From Megamonas funiformis (GTDB lineage: Bacteria > Bacillota > Negativicutes > Selenomonadales > Selenomonadaceae): a stretch of DNA of 64,000 nucleotides. This document shows, piece after piece, positions 17,359-26,314 of the stretch (its first letter is position 1; each line of letters begins with the position of its first letter). Where the stretch lies: assembly GCF_010669225.1 (NCBI RefSeq), contig NZ_CP048627.1, positions 1,067,292-1,131,291 of the forward strand. Reading direction: 5' to 3'. The notes beneath the pieces are model-generated. The model did not search any database and was not told where the DNA came from. It saw nothing but the letters and a program-made list of their open reading frames with translations. The translations under genes were made by a program, and so were the position numbers.

Positions 17359-19005
17359 ATGTTAAAGAATATATTGAAAGTAAATAGACCGGATTTTATT
17401 GAGTTGACTACAGAAACAAAAACTGTAACTGCTAAATGGGAAAATGATGATTATAATTTAGATGATATAAATGTTAAGCTAAATCAGGATAATGAATATT
17501 TAGCTATTTTTCTTACTGCTCAAACTTCAAAAGTGAAATGGATAAAATTGAGATGGAATAATTTGAGTTGGGATAAAAATGTTCGTTTTTTAGGTGATGC
17601 ATGGGAACGTGGATATGGTGATATGGAATGGAAAGGTATGAACCCAAATCGTTTTATGCCGTGGTATTTCTGTGCTAAAAGTGAAGCAAAATCTATTTGT
17701 TATGGGGTAAAAGTAAGACCGTCAGCAATGTGCTTTTGGCAAGTGGATTCTTTAGGTATGACTTTATTTTTAGATGTTCGCTGTGGTGGTAGTGGTGTAA
17801 ATCTAAAAGGTAGAGTGATTAAGCTTGCTGATGTTATAGCTTGTGAAATGCGTGATTGCACTAGTTTTGAAGCTATGCAAGAATTTTGCGGTCAGATGTG
17901 TGAAGACCCAATATTACCTAAATATCCTGTTTATGGTAGCAATAACTGGTATTATGCTTATGGCAAAAGTTCAGAAAGTGAAATTCTAGCTGATTGTGAT
18001 TATATTTTAAATTTAACAAAAGATATAGAAAATAAACCATATATGGTTATTGATGATTGTTGGCAAGAACATCATCGTTTAAATGAATATAATGGTGGCC
18101 CATGGACAAAGGGAAATGAAAAATTTCCAGATATGAAAGCTTTAGCTGATAAATTAGTACAAAAAGGCGTGCGTCCAGGTATTTGGGTGAGATTATTATT
18201 AAATGAAGATGAAAATATAAAAAATGAGTGGAGATTATCACATAATAATTGTATCGACCCAACTAATCCAGAAGCACTCAATTATATTAAAGAAGATATC
18301 AAGAGAATTTGTAATTGGGGATATACTTTAATTAAACATGATTTTTCTACTTTTGATTTATTTGGCAAATGGGGCTTTCAAATGAGTCCACTTGTAACAG
18401 ATGATGGTTGGCATTTTTATGATGATAGTTTGACAAGTGCCGAAGTAGTGAAATTATTATATAAAGTTATTTTAGATGCAAGTGTGGAAGCTTCTAATGG
18501 AGAGACTTTGATACTTGGCTGTAATACTATAGGTCATTTAGGTGCAGGTTATATGCATATTAATCGCACTGGTGATGATACAAGTGGAGTAGATTGGGAA
18601 AGAACTAGATTTATGGGTGTAAATACATTAGCATTTCGTTTACCTCAGCATGGTAAATTCTATGAGATTGATGCTGATTGTGTAGGTATTGATGGAGGTA
18701 TTTCATGGTCAATGAATAAACAATGGGCAGATGTATTAGCGCAAAGTGGAACACCTTTATTTATTTCTGTTAGACCAAATATTTTAGATGAAACAGAAAA
18801 ACAAGAATTACATGAGATTTTGAAGGTAGCATCTAAGCAAGAACATCATGTAATTCCTGTTGATTGGGAAGAAACTACTTGCCCAGAGCATTGGCAGGAT
18901 AAAGACCATGATATAGATTGTAAATATCAATGGTTTGAAGAAACAGGATTAAAATTCAATCCAAATACAATACGTTATCAAACTTTTTTATCTATGACAG
19001 AATGA
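17359..19005 (+). CDS. Alpha-galactosidase-like glycoside hydrolase (clan GH-D, GH36/GH27 type)
   Basis: A 548-residue protein without signal peptide, so cytoplasmic. A beta-rich N-terminal domain (about 1-185) precedes a TIM barrel with MVIDDCWQ (229-236), KHDFSTFD (nucleophile candidate Asp328) and RTGDD (403-407, acid/base candidate Asp), the pattern of retaining alpha-galactosidases of clan GH-D. Likely substrates are raffinose-family or other alpha-galactosides, but no sugar transporter is adjacent. Shorter than classical GH36 enzymes (about 700). ATG start with GAGGTGAG upstream. It converges with an AraC regulator one base beyond its stop. Specificity within the clan is uncertain. Confidence 0.75.
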   Translation: MLKNILKVNRPDFIELTTETKTVTAKWENDDYNLDDINVKLNQDNEYLAIFLTAQTSKVKWIKLRWNNLSWDKNVRFLGDAWERGYGDMEWKGMNPNRFMPWYFCAKSEAKSICYGVKVRPSAMCFWQVDSLGMTLFLDVRCGGSGVNLKGRVIKLADVIACEMRDCTSFEAMQEFCGQMCEDPILPKYPVYGSNNWYYAYGKSSESEILADCDYILNLTKDIENKPYMVIDDCWQEHHRLNEYNGGPWTKGNEKFPDMKALADKLVQKGVRPGIWVRLLLNEDENIKNEWRLSHNNCIDPTNPEALNYIKEDIKRICNWGYTLIKHDFSTFDLFGKWGFQMSPLVTDDGWHFYDDSLTSAEVVKLLYKVILDASVEASNGETLILGCNTIGHLGAGYMHINRTGDDTSGVDWERTRFMGVNTLAFRLPQHGKFYEIDADCVGIDGGISWSMNKQWADVLAQSGTPLFISVRPNILDETEKQELHEILKVASKQEHHVIPVDWEETTCPEHWQDKDHDIDCKYQWFEETGLKFNPNTIRYQTFLSMTE

Positions 19006-19006
19006 T

Positions 19007-19852
19007 TTAATATTTTACTAAATCGTTTGGTTGGAGATAGTGTTGACGATATTCTCGTGGAGAGATATTCGTAACTTGTTTAAATGCACGTGAAAAAGCA
19101 AAAGCATTTTTATAGCCACATGATAAAGCTACGCTATAAATAGGAATTTTCGTTTTGCTTAAAAGTTCACGTGCATTTGCTATTTTGGCATTAGTTAAGA
19201 ATTGTTGTGGTGAAGTATTTAATTCTTGTTTAAATAATGCATATAAATGACTTCTGCTGATATTGAGATATCTAGCGATATCATTTACACTTAGATTAGT
19301 AAAAGTATTTTTTTCAATATATTCAATCGCTTTAGTTACATAAAAATTATTATTTAGTTCGACTTTGTTATAAACACTTTGTAAAGCCTCATGAAGTTTA
19401 GCAAAAATGAGATATAATTTACTTTGTAGATAACATTCATTTGCAGGTGTGAGTTGATGATAAGAGAGCATTTCTTTGATTATTTCATAGATGGTTTGAT
19501 TACAAGATAGATTGATGATGGGATTATCTGTATTTAAATTTGACTGTTTAAGTAAGTGCGGCACATAATCGCCATTGAAACAAATCCATGTATAAGTCCA
19601 TGGGTTTGTAGGTTCTGCTTTATATAAAGTTACTGTTCCAGGTTCTGTGAGAAAACATTGATTTTCATTTAATTTATAATGTTTATTATTTAAATAATAA
19701 TGACCTTGACCTTTCAAGATAAAATGAAGCATATAATAATTGCGAACAGCTGGTCCATAAGAATGTGTAGCACCACATTTTTCCCAGCCACAGGATACTA
19801 AATATAAATCTTTAGAACTAGTTTTATATTCCATAATTGCAACATCAGCCAT
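19007..19852 (-). CDS. AraC-family transcriptional regulator
   Basis: A 281-residue regulator: an N-terminal cupin sensor (about 20-150) and a C-terminal pair of helix-turn-helix motifs (about 180-275) with VNDIARYLNISRSHLYALFK and VALSCGYKNAFAFSRAFKQV, the AraC signatures. The arrangement, next to a GH36-like gene, suggests a sugar-responsive activator of that gene, as for RafR/MsmR types. Its stop is one base from the stop of the convergent hydrolase gene, leaving no room for a terminator between them. A broken relative with a similar NPWxYTWI segment lies at 62.2-62.8 kb. Confidence 0.92.
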   Translation of the reverse strand: MADVAIMEYKTSSKDLYLVSCGWEKCGATHSYGPAVRNYYMLHFILKGQGHYYLNNKHYKLNENQCFLTEPGTVTLYKAEPTNPWTYTWICFNGDYVPHLLKQSNLNTDNPIINLSCNQTIYEIIKEMLSYHQLTPANECYLQSKLYLIFAKLHEALQSVYNKVELNNNFYVTKAIEYIEKNTFTNLSVNDIARYLNISRSHLYALFKQELNTSPQQFLTNAKIANARELLSKTKIPIYSVALSCGYKNAFAFSRAFKQVTNISPREYRQHYLQPNDLVKY

Positions 19853-20033
19853 AAGTACACCTCATTTTTAAAATATATTTATATTATTTATCCTAAAGTT
19901 AACGAGAGATGATGTCAATTAAAAGAATTGGGAAAATATTTTATTTAATTGGCTTTAATTATAATGAAAATAAGTGTAAGATTAATAATATGATTAATTT
20001 TTGTAAATAAAATATATAAGGGAGGACAATAAT

Positions 20034-20897
20034 GTGATTGATTTGCATGTACATTCTACAATGTCTGATGGAACGTATACTCCTAGTCAATTGATAAAAT
20101 TGGCTAAAGATAAAGGGTTAAAGGCTATAGCCTTGACTGACCATGATACTATATATGGTAATAAAGAAGCCTATGAGGCTGCTAAAAAATATGATATGGA
20201 ATTTATTCATGGTATGGAACTTAGCTTGAATTATAATAATCATCAAATCCACGTAGTAGCTTTAGGTTTTGATGAAGAAAGTAAGGCTTTTAAAGATTTT
20301 TATCATGAATTAAGACAGAAAAAACAATCTTCTATAGTATCTGTTATTGATTATTTACAAAAACAAGGATTAGATATTTCAGTAGAAAAAGTAGAGCCTT
20401 TTATAGCTGGCGGTGCATTAGATAAATATGCTATTTTGCGATATTTAGTATCTGATAAATCGAAAGCCGGCGATATTCAGTATTTATGGGATAGATACAT
20501 TGACCCTGCTTTTAATAATTTGAATTTGAAGATAACAGAAAATCCAAAGGCAGAAGATGCAATCCAAGCTATGAAAAAAGCTGGGGCTGTTACATCTTTA
20601 GCTCATTTTCATAAAAAAATAGGTTTTAAAAATTATACAAGAGAAGAACAAGAAGCAAATATAAAGTATTTACATGAAATTGGTTTAGATGGTATGGAAG
20701 CATATTATCCAAATTATAGTGAAGATGATGAAAAATTTGCTCATTATTTGATTGAAAAATATGATTTAGTGCCAACTGGTGGTACTGATTTTCATGGTGC
20801 TAATCGACCATCTGTAGATTTAGGCAGTGGTACAAATAATAATTTAGATGTACCATATGAATTTTATCAAAATATTTGTAAGTTAATAAAGCGTTAG
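20034..20897 (+). CDS. PHP-domain phosphoesterase (TrpH/YciV family)
   Basis: A 287-residue protein of the PHP family, trinuclear-metal phosphoesterases. Metal-binding motifs are in place: DLHVHSTMSDGTYTP at the N-terminus, ALTDHDTI, HGMELS, LAHFHKK and GGTDFHG. The nearest characterised relatives act as 3',5'-nucleoside bisphosphate phosphatase or 5'-3' exoribonuclease (RNase AM); sequence alone does not choose. The start is GTG at 20034 with GGAGG eight bases upstream. The overlapping ATG at 20032 is out of frame and is followed at once by TGA, forming a minimal start-stop. Confidence 0.87.
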   Translation: MIDLHVHSTMSDGTYTPSQLIKLAKDKGLKAIALTDHDTIYGNKEAYEAAKKYDMEFIHGMELSLNYNNHQIHVVALGFDEESKAFKDFYHELRQKKQSSIVSVIDYLQKQGLDISVEKVEPFIAGGALDKYAILRYLVSDKSKAGDIQYLWDRYIDPAFNNLNLKITENPKAEDAIQAMKKAGAVTSLAHFHKKIGFKNYTREEQEANIKYLHEIGLDGMEAYYPNYSEDDEKFAHYLIEKYDLVPTGGTDFHGANRPSVDLGSGTNNNLDVPYEFYQNICKLIKR

Positions 20898-20951
20898 TTT
20901 TAATAAATATTTAAAATATAATTATTTGTGGATAATAATTAATATTAATAG

Positions 20952-20980
20952 TTGACAAAGAGAAGTATTAATTATATTAT
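20952..20980 (+). promoter_or_regulatory. Promoter of the rubredoxin gene
   Basis: -35 TTGACA (20952-20957), 17-base spacer, -10 TATTAT (20975-20980), about 70 bases before the rubredoxin start. Confidence 0.75.
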
Positions 20981-21051
20981 ATAAATATAATATGAAATGA
21001 ATTTAGTATATAAAAGCTAAGACAAATAAAATATATTGGAGGCTATTAATT

Positions 21052-21213
21052 ATGAAAAAATGGGTTTGTACTGTATGCGGTTGGGTTTATGATGAAGAAC
21101 TTGGAGATCAAGATTATGATTTAGCTCCTGGTGTAGCTTTTGAAGATTTACCAGAAGATTTTGTATGCCCATTATGCGGTGTTGGTAAAGACCAATTTGA
21201 AGAAGAAGCTTAA
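21052..21213 (+). CDS. Rubredoxin
   Basis: A complete 53-residue rubredoxin, a small one-electron carrier with a single iron held by four cysteines. Both knuckles are present: CTVCGWVYD (Cys6, Cys9) and [11 protein letters not shown] (Cys39, Cys42). The spacing and the aromatic core (Trp4, Tyr13, Phe30, Phe37, Phe49) are typical. ATG start with TTGGAGG upstream. It is transcribed alone, with its own promoter and a strong terminator, as expected of an anaerobe that uses rubredoxin in peroxide or oxygen detoxification; no rubrerythrin or other partner is adjacent. Confidence 0.97.
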   Translation: MKKWVCTVCGWVYDEELGDQDYDLAPGVAFEDLPEDFVCPLCGVGKDQFEEEA

Positions 21214-21238
21214 TTAAATTTTATAAAATTAAGACATT

Positions 21239-21283
21239 AACGCAGTATTGCCAATTTTTTAGTTGGTATACTGCGTTATTTAG
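21239..21283 (+). terminator. Terminator after rubredoxin
   Basis: Arms AACGCAGTAT and ATACTGCGTT with inner GCCAA/TTGG pairing, followed by a short T-rich tract. Confidence 0.82.
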
Positions 21284-21304
21284 TTTATCTAGTGAGGTGT
21301 AATT

Positions 21305-22090
21305 TTGTTTAAAAGAAAATATCATCATAATGCTTCATCAGAAGATTGTAATAAACTTTGTTGTACCAAAATAGAAAATTTTTCAGCTCATGCTGGAGAT
21401 ACAGAAATATTTACAGATGTGAATATGCATATTCATTGTGGACAATTAACAGCTTTAATCGGGCCAAATGGAGCAGGAAAATCTACATTATTAAAATGTA
21501 TTTTAGGGCAAGTACCTCATAGTGGGAATTTACATTATGTTGATGCTAAAGGAAAACATACAGGAAATCCTATTATAGGTTATGTACCACAGTATTTGCG
21601 TTTTGACCGTACTTCGCCTACTAGTGTAATGGATTTTTTTGCAGCATGTTTATCAAAATATCCTGTATGGCTTTGTAGTATGAAAAAATTAAGACCAAAA
21701 GTTTTAGAAAGTTTGCGTAGGGTAAAAGCTGAACATTTAATTGATAGAAGATTAGGAGCTTTATCTGGCGGTGAAATGCAACGTGTATTATTATCTCTAG
21801 CTTTAAATCCAATGCCAGATTTATTATTGTTAGATGAGCCAGTATCTGGAGTTGACCATAATGGTTTGAAATTATTCTATGAGATTGTATCCGAGCTTAG
21901 AGAAAAAGAAGATATGGCAATTGTTTTGATATCACATGATTTACCACTTGTAGCTCAATATGCTGACCAAGTTGTTTTGTTGAATAAAAAAGTGATTTGT
22001 AAAGGAACACCACAAGAAGTATTCAATCGTAAAGAAACAAAAGCGTTATTTGGTAATATTGTAGCTCCATTAGAAGAGGAGGCAAAATAA
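21305..22090 (+). CDS. Metal (zinc/manganese-type) ABC transporter ATP-binding protein
   Basis: A 261-residue ABC ATPase with Walker A GPNGAGKST, signature ALSGGEMQR, Walker B LLLLDEPVSGVD and the switch His in LISHDLP. It belongs to the ZnuC/MntB-type family, supported by the FeCT/ABC-3 permease gene that follows. Oddity: about 20 residues before the ABC core include KRKYHHN and DCNKLCC, a His/Cys-rich stretch that could bind metal. Start is TTG at 21305 with GAGGTGT upstream. Its TAA overlaps the permease ATG by one base. No substrate-binding protein gene is adjacent. Confidence 0.9.
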   Translation: MFKRKYHHNASSEDCNKLCCTKIENFSAHAGDTEIFTDVNMHIHCGQLTALIGPNGAGKSTLLKCILGQVPHSGNLHYVDAKGKHTGNPIIGYVPQYLRFDRTSPTSVMDFFAACLSKYPVWLCSMKKLRPKVLESLRRVKAEHLIDRRLGALSGGEMQRVLLSLALNPMPDLLLLDEPVSGVDHNGLKLFYEIVSELREKEDMAIVLISHDLPLVAQYADQVVLLNKKVICKGTPQEVFNRKETKALFGNIVAPLEEEAK

Positions 22091-22935
22091 TGTTAGATAT
22101 TATTTATAATGGTTTAGATGTGATTTTGCCTTTTGCCTGGATAAATCATGTATTTATGAAAAATGCTTTTTTGGCAGTGTTGATGATTACACCACTTTTG
22201 GGAATTTTAAGCACTATGGTTGTCAGCAATCGCATGGCATTTTTTTCTGATTCATTAGGTCATGGAGCATTTACAGGTGTTGCTGTAGGTGTATTATTAG
22301 GCAGTGGTGAGCCACTTGTTTCGTTGATTATATTTTCGATAATTTTTGCGGCTCTAATCACATATATTAAACATCGCAGTAGTGCTTCAACAGATACAAT
22401 TATTGGTGTCTTTTCTTCGGCAGGTATAGCGATAGGTCTTATCTTGATGTCGCATGGCGGCAATTTTAGTAATTATACTTCATATTTTATTGGTGATATT
22501 TTAAGCATTACAGCTGATGAGCTTGTATATTTATTCATAACTTTTATTGTCGTTGTGATTGCATGGTGTTTCTTATTTAATCAGATTTTGATAATTAGTA
22601 TAAATGATGGTTTTGCTGCTAGTAGAGGTATTAAGACTTTATATATTGAAATGATTTTTGCAGCTATTGTAGCTGTAGTTGTTTCTATAAGTATTCAATG
22701 GGTAGGATTATTGATTATAAATTCATTGTTAATTTTGCCAGCGGCAGCGGCTAGAAATATAGCAGTTAATGCTAGACAATATCATGCTTTATCCATTTGC
22801 TTTGCTATTTGTGCAGGGCTTTTAGGTCTTGTGATTTCTTATTATGCTGATATTGCAACTGGGGCAACCATTGCTATTTTTGCGGCAATTATATTTTTCA
22901 TTACATTATTTTTACGCCCATATTTTCAAAATTAA
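22090..22935 (+). CDS. Metal ABC transporter permease (ABC-3 family)
   Basis: A 281-residue integral membrane protein with about eight membrane segments, of the ABC-3 (ZnuB/MntC-like) permease family that imports Zn, Mn or Fe. Family features: SDSLGHGAFTGVAVG near the N-terminus, then STDTIIGVFSSAGIA and LLIINSLLILPAAAARN. It is translationally coupled to the upstream ATPase gene (TAATG). With no binding protein nearby, the importer must use one encoded elsewhere. The metal is not deducible from the sequence; a Zur, MntR or Fur box was not evident. Confidence 0.92.
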   Translation: MLDIIYNGLDVILPFAWINHVFMKNAFLAVLMITPLLGILSTMVVSNRMAFFSDSLGHGAFTGVAVGVLLGSGEPLVSLIIFSIIFAALITYIKHRSSASTDTIIGVFSSAGIAIGLILMSHGGNFSNYTSYFIGDILSITADELVYLFITFIVVVIAWCFLFNQILIISINDGFAASRGIKTLYIEMIFAAIVAVVVSISIQWVGLLIINSLLILPAAAARNIAVNARQYHALSICFAICAGLLGLVISYYADIATGATIAIFAAIIFFITLFLRPYFQN

Positions 22936-23028
22936 TATATTTAGTTTGTAATTTTACTAGATTTAATATTTTTATTGTGATATACTTAGGTTTACAAGTT
23001 TACTTTAATGTATAAAAATGAGGTTTTT

Positions 23029-23667
23029 ATGAAAATAACTAAAAAAATAAAAGATGAAATGTTGGAGATTTTAGAAACGACGTATAAAGATGCTAAGCCA
23101 GCTTTAATTTTTAATAATCCTTTTGAATTGTTGATTGCAGTTATATTGTCAGCACAATGTACGGATAAACGCGTGAATATAACTACAGCTCGTTTATTTG
23201 CTAAGGCAAATACTCCAGAAAAGATTTTAGAAATGGGTGTTACTGCTTTAGAAGAAGAAATACGCGATTGTGGATTATTTAGAAATAAGGCAAAAAATAT
23301 AATAGCTACTTGTCATAAATTATGTAGTGATTATAATGGTGAAGTGCCTGAGCAATTTGAAGAATTATTGAAGTTGCCAGGTGTGGGAAGGAAAACGGCG
23401 AATGTTGTTTCAAGTATTGCGTTTAATCGTCCTGCTATAGCTGTGGATACACATGTATTTAGAGTATCCAATCGTTTGAAATTGGCTGTAGGTAATACAC
23501 CTGATGAAGTGGAAAAAGGATTGCAAAAGGCAATACCGATGGAAAAATGGTCAGATGCACATCATTGGCTTATTTGGCATGGTCGTAAACTTTGTAGAGC
23601 AAGAAATCCTCTATGTGGTGATTGTCCACTTAAAGATATTTGCCCTTCTGCATTATTGCAAGCTTGA
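23029..23667 (+). CDS. nth: Endonuclease III
   Basis: DNA glycosylase/AP lyase (212 residues) that removes oxidised pyrimidines in base-excision repair. Visible: the helix-hairpin-helix LPGVGRKTANVV with catalytic Lys, the catalytic Asp in AVDTHVFRVSNR, and the C-terminal [4Fe-4S] site CRARNPLCGDCPLKDICP (Cys spacing 6-2-5). The early AVILSAQCTDKRVN segment is typical. The ATG at 23029 with GAGG five bases upstream is preferred over the upstream in-frame ATG at 23008, which has no ribosome-binding site. Confidence 0.96.
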   Translation: MKITKKIKDEMLEILETTYKDAKPALIFNNPFELLIAVILSAQCTDKRVNITTARLFAKANTPEKILEMGVTALEEEIRDCGLFRNKAKNIIATCHKLCSDYNGEVPEQFEELLKLPGVGRKTANVVSSIAFNRPAIAVDTHVFRVSNRLKLAVGNTPDEVEKGLQKAIPMEKWSDAHHWLIWHGRKLCRARNPLCGDCPLKDICPSALLQA

Positions 23668-23693
23668 TATAATTATATTGAGGAGATGTTTTA

Positions 23694-24146
23694 ATGATTT
23701 ATCGCAAGGCTACATTTAACGATGTTGAAGAAATATATAATTTAGTAAATTTATATGCTCAAGAAGGAGTAATGTTAGCACGTTCTCGAAATACTTTATA
23801 TGAAACTTTGAGAGATATGTATGTTGCTGAAGAAGATGGTGAAATACTAGGTGTGGGAGGTCTGCATATAGTTTGGGATGAATTGGCAGAAGTTCGCACT
23901 TTAGCAGTAGCTAAAAAAGCTTTACGTCGTCATATTGGTGCAAATATCGTGGAATATCTCATTGAAGAAGGAAAAGCTTTAGGTATAAGAAAAGTTTTCA
24001 CATTGACATATCAAGATAAATTTTTTGGCAGTTTAGGATTTAAAGTGGTAACAAAAGATGATTTACCACAAAAAGTTTGGAAGGATTGTATAGATTGTCC
24101 CAAATTCCCAAATTGCGACGAGATTGCTATGGAAATGTATATTTGA
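23694..24146 (+). CDS. GNAT N-acetyltransferase, short ArgA-like
   Basis: A 150-residue GNAT protein that strongly resembles the short N-acetylglutamate synthases: MIYRKATFNDVEEI, then WDELAEVRTLAVAKKALR, the GIRKVFTLTYQDKFFGSLGF block, and the tail PQKVWKDCIDCPKFPNCDEI with three conserved cysteines. The usual role is acetylation of glutamate for arginine synthesis, but no arg genes are here. It follows nth by 26 bases with GAGGAGATG upstream and may be co-transcribed. Function as N-acetylglutamate synthase is inferred from family resemblance. Confidence 0.8.
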   Translation: MIYRKATFNDVEEIYNLVNLYAQEGVMLARSRNTLYETLRDMYVAEEDGEILGVGGLHIVWDELAEVRTLAVAKKALRRHIGANIVEYLIEEGKALGIRKVFTLTYQDKFFGSLGFKVVTKDDLPQKVWKDCIDCPKFPNCDEIAMEMYI

Positions 24147-24156
24147 TAGATTAAAT

Positions 24157-24190
24157 AAAAGCTGGCTATTGAGTCAGCTTTATTTTTTTG
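24157..24190 (+). terminator. Terminator after the acetyltransferase
   Basis: Arms AAAGCTG and CAGCTTT around a 10-base loop, followed by ATTTTTTT. Confidence 0.8.
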
Positions 24191-24311
24191 TCTTTATAAA
24201 AATCAAGGTTTAAGCTAAAATTGAATTATAAATTATGGATATTTGAAATTGATACATAATATAAATTTAAGATATAAATTTTTCGGTGATTTTTATATAG
24301 GAGATGATTTT

Positions 24312-26018
24312 TTGCAAGCAGGAGAAACAACTTTAAATAAATTATTAAATACATCTCGTCAGTTTATAGTACCTATCTTTCAAAGAAATTATAGTTGGCA
24401 AAAAAGCCAATATGAACAATTATGGTTTGATATTTTACGTGCTAGTAAATTTAAAGAAAAACAAAATCATTTTATTGGCTCTATTGTATATATTGATATG
24501 GGAACACCAGCAGGACGTCCACAACAATTATTATTGATTGATGGTCAACAACGTTTAACGACAATTTCTATTTTATTATGTGCAATAAAAGATTATGTGC
24601 AGAAATTCAATTTAGAAACTAAACTAATTAATTTAGCAAAGATAAAAAATCAATTTTTATATAATAGTGATGAAATAGATGAAGATAGATACAAATTATT
24701 ATTGAATGTACAAGATAAAGAAACGTATATAAAATTAATAGATAATACAATATTTACAGTGAATAAGCCTGCTACAAATATCATTAAATGTTATGAATTT
24801 TTTTATGAACGTATAGAAGATTTTATAAAACAATATGGGCAGATTGATGAAATTTATGCAGGGATTTTTAAATTGAGTTTAGTGTCAATATCTTTGGATA
24901 AAGATAGTGATAATCCTCAAATGATTTTTGAAAGTATGAATTCCACAGGTAAAGATTTATCGCAGACGGATTTATTGCGCAATTATTTATTGATGGATTT
25001 GACGCCAGAAAAGCAAACTAGATTGTATAAAACATATTGGAAACCTATGGAAGAATTATTTGGCGAAGATATTTATAAAAATGATGTAAATAAATTTGAT
25101 TATTTTATCCGTGATTTTTTAACTTTAAAGAGTGATACAGGTCATATTTGTAAGATAAATAATGTATATGAGAATTTTAAGCGTTATTATTTAGATAATA
25201 ATTGTGAGAAATTCGCAGTTTTGAAGGATTTATTTACTTATGCCAAATATTATGCTTGTATTGATTTATTGCAAGAAAACGATGATGAGCTTAAACTATA
25301 TTGGCAAGAATTTAAGAAACTAGATAGTCATGTAGTATATCCATTTTTATTGAAGTTGTATGATGATTATAGTCGTCAGATATTGATTAAAGAAGATTTT
25401 AAAAAGATTTTGCAAGTAGTGATAAGTTATTTATGGCGTAGAGCTATTTGTGAAATACCGACAAATTCACTTAGCAAAACTTTTGCTACTTTATATCAAG
25501 CTGTGGATAAAGATGATTATGTAAATAGTATTATCAAGGCTTTTGTATTTAAATCAAGTTATAAGCGATTTTCGTCTGATTATGAAGTTCGAGAAAAATT
25601 GCAAACAAAGGATATATATCATTTTCGCTTGCGTAAATATTTATTAGAAGCGTTAGAAAATTATTATCATAAAGAGCCGATTGATTTAAATACAGCAAAT
25701 TACACTATAGAGCATATTATGCCTCAAAATATAGAACATAATCTGTCGTGGCAACAAATGTTAGGCGAAAATTGGCAAGAGGTGCATAGCTTGTATTTGC
25801 ATACTTTGGGCAATTTGACGATAACGGGATATAATGCAGAAATGAGCAATAAATCTTTTGGGGAAAAAGTAAATGGTGAGAGTGGATTTAAGCATAGTCA
25901 TTTAAAATTAAATGAAAGCATTGTTCAATGTGATGTATGGAATAAAAAAGCTATTCAACGAAGAACAAATATATTGACGGATATAATTTTAAAAATATGG
26001 AAATATCCAGAGTTTTGA
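24312..26018 (+). CDS. DUF262/DUF1524 (GmrSD-type) nuclease, possible modification-dependent restriction enzyme
   Basis: A 568-residue protein with an N-terminal DUF262 (ParB-like NTPase) domain: FIVPIFQRNYSW, then IDGQQRLTTI, the DGQQR motif at 77-81, and FESMNSTGKDLSQTDLLRN. A C-terminal DUF1524 HNH nuclease is marked by TIEHIMPQN and HTLGNLTITGYN. Fused DUF262-DUF1524 proteins are the single-chain form of GmrSD, type IV enzymes that cut glucosylated or otherwise modified phage DNA with NTP hydrolysis. I choose TTG 24312 with AGGAGATGA upstream, giving the usual N-terminus; the in-frame start at 24243 adds 23 unusual residues. Followed by a broken zinc-ribbon gene and a DUF5131 gene. Confidence 0.85.
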   Translation: MQAGETTLNKLLNTSRQFIVPIFQRNYSWQKSQYEQLWFDILRASKFKEKQNHFIGSIVYIDMGTPAGRPQQLLLIDGQQRLTTISILLCAIKDYVQKFNLETKLINLAKIKNQFLYNSDEIDEDRYKLLLNVQDKETYIKLIDNTIFTVNKPATNIIKCYEFFYERIEDFIKQYGQIDEIYAGIFKLSLVSISLDKDSDNPQMIFESMNSTGKDLSQTDLLRNYLLMDLTPEKQTRLYKTYWKPMEELFGEDIYKNDVNKFDYFIRDFLTLKSDTGHICKINNVYENFKRYYLDNNCEKFAVLKDLFTYAKYYACIDLLQENDDELKLYWQEFKKLDSHVVYPFLLKLYDDYSRQILIKEDFKKILQVVISYLWRRAICEIPTNSLSKTFATLYQAVDKDDYVNSIIKAFVFKSSYKRFSSDYEVREKLQTKDIYHFRLRKYLLEALENYYHKEPIDLNTANYTIEHIMPQNIEHNLSWQQMLGENWQEVHSLYLHTLGNLTITGYNAEMSNKSFGEKVNGESGFKHSHLKLNESIVQCDVWNKKAIQRRTNILTDIILKIWKYPEF

Positions 26019-26067
26019 AGTATTGTTAAGATAAATATTGATTTAAATAAATTAATGAGGTGATTTT

Positions 26068-26250
26068 ATGAAATATTGTCCATACTGTAATCAAATGGTT
26101 TCTCCAGTGAAAAGACCATCATGGTTTTTATTTATATTTTTATCAGTAATTACTGGTGGCAGTTAGATTTTTATCTATGCTATATATTATTTTTTGTTTA
26201 AAAAAGAACAATGCCCTATTTGTGGTGGAAAAGATTTAAGGAAGAGATAG
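26068..26250 (+). pseudogene. Zinc-ribbon membrane microprotein with in-frame amber stop
   Basis: The frame from ATG 26068 (GAGGTGAT upstream) reads a CPYC zinc knuckle and a hydrophobic stretch, then hits TAG at 26164-26166, and continues in the same frame with IFIYAIYYFLFKK, a second knuckle CPIC and a basic end before TAG at 26248. The two halves together form a 60-residue protein with paired zinc knuckles flanking one or two membrane helices, a layout common in small Firmicute proteins. A single G-to-A change of a Trp codon (TGG) would give this stop. The function is unknown. It may also be an active truncated 32-residue peptide or be read through. Confidence 0.7.
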
Positions 26251-26255
26251 AATAT

Positions 26256-26305
26256 ATAAGCCCTAGAAACTTTTATTTATTAGATTTTGGGGCTTATTAT
26301 TTTTA
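26256..26305 (+). terminator. Terminator after the zinc-ribbon gene
   Basis: Arms ATAAGCCC and GGGCTTAT with a long AT-rich loop, followed by TATTTTT. Confidence 0.65.
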
Positions 26306-26314
26306 GAAGGTGAA

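Noticed and set aside
26164-26166. TAG as a pyrrolysine codon
   Set aside because: Pyrrolysine use needs pyl genes, not expected here, and is confined to particular methyltransferases; a nonsense mutation is simpler.
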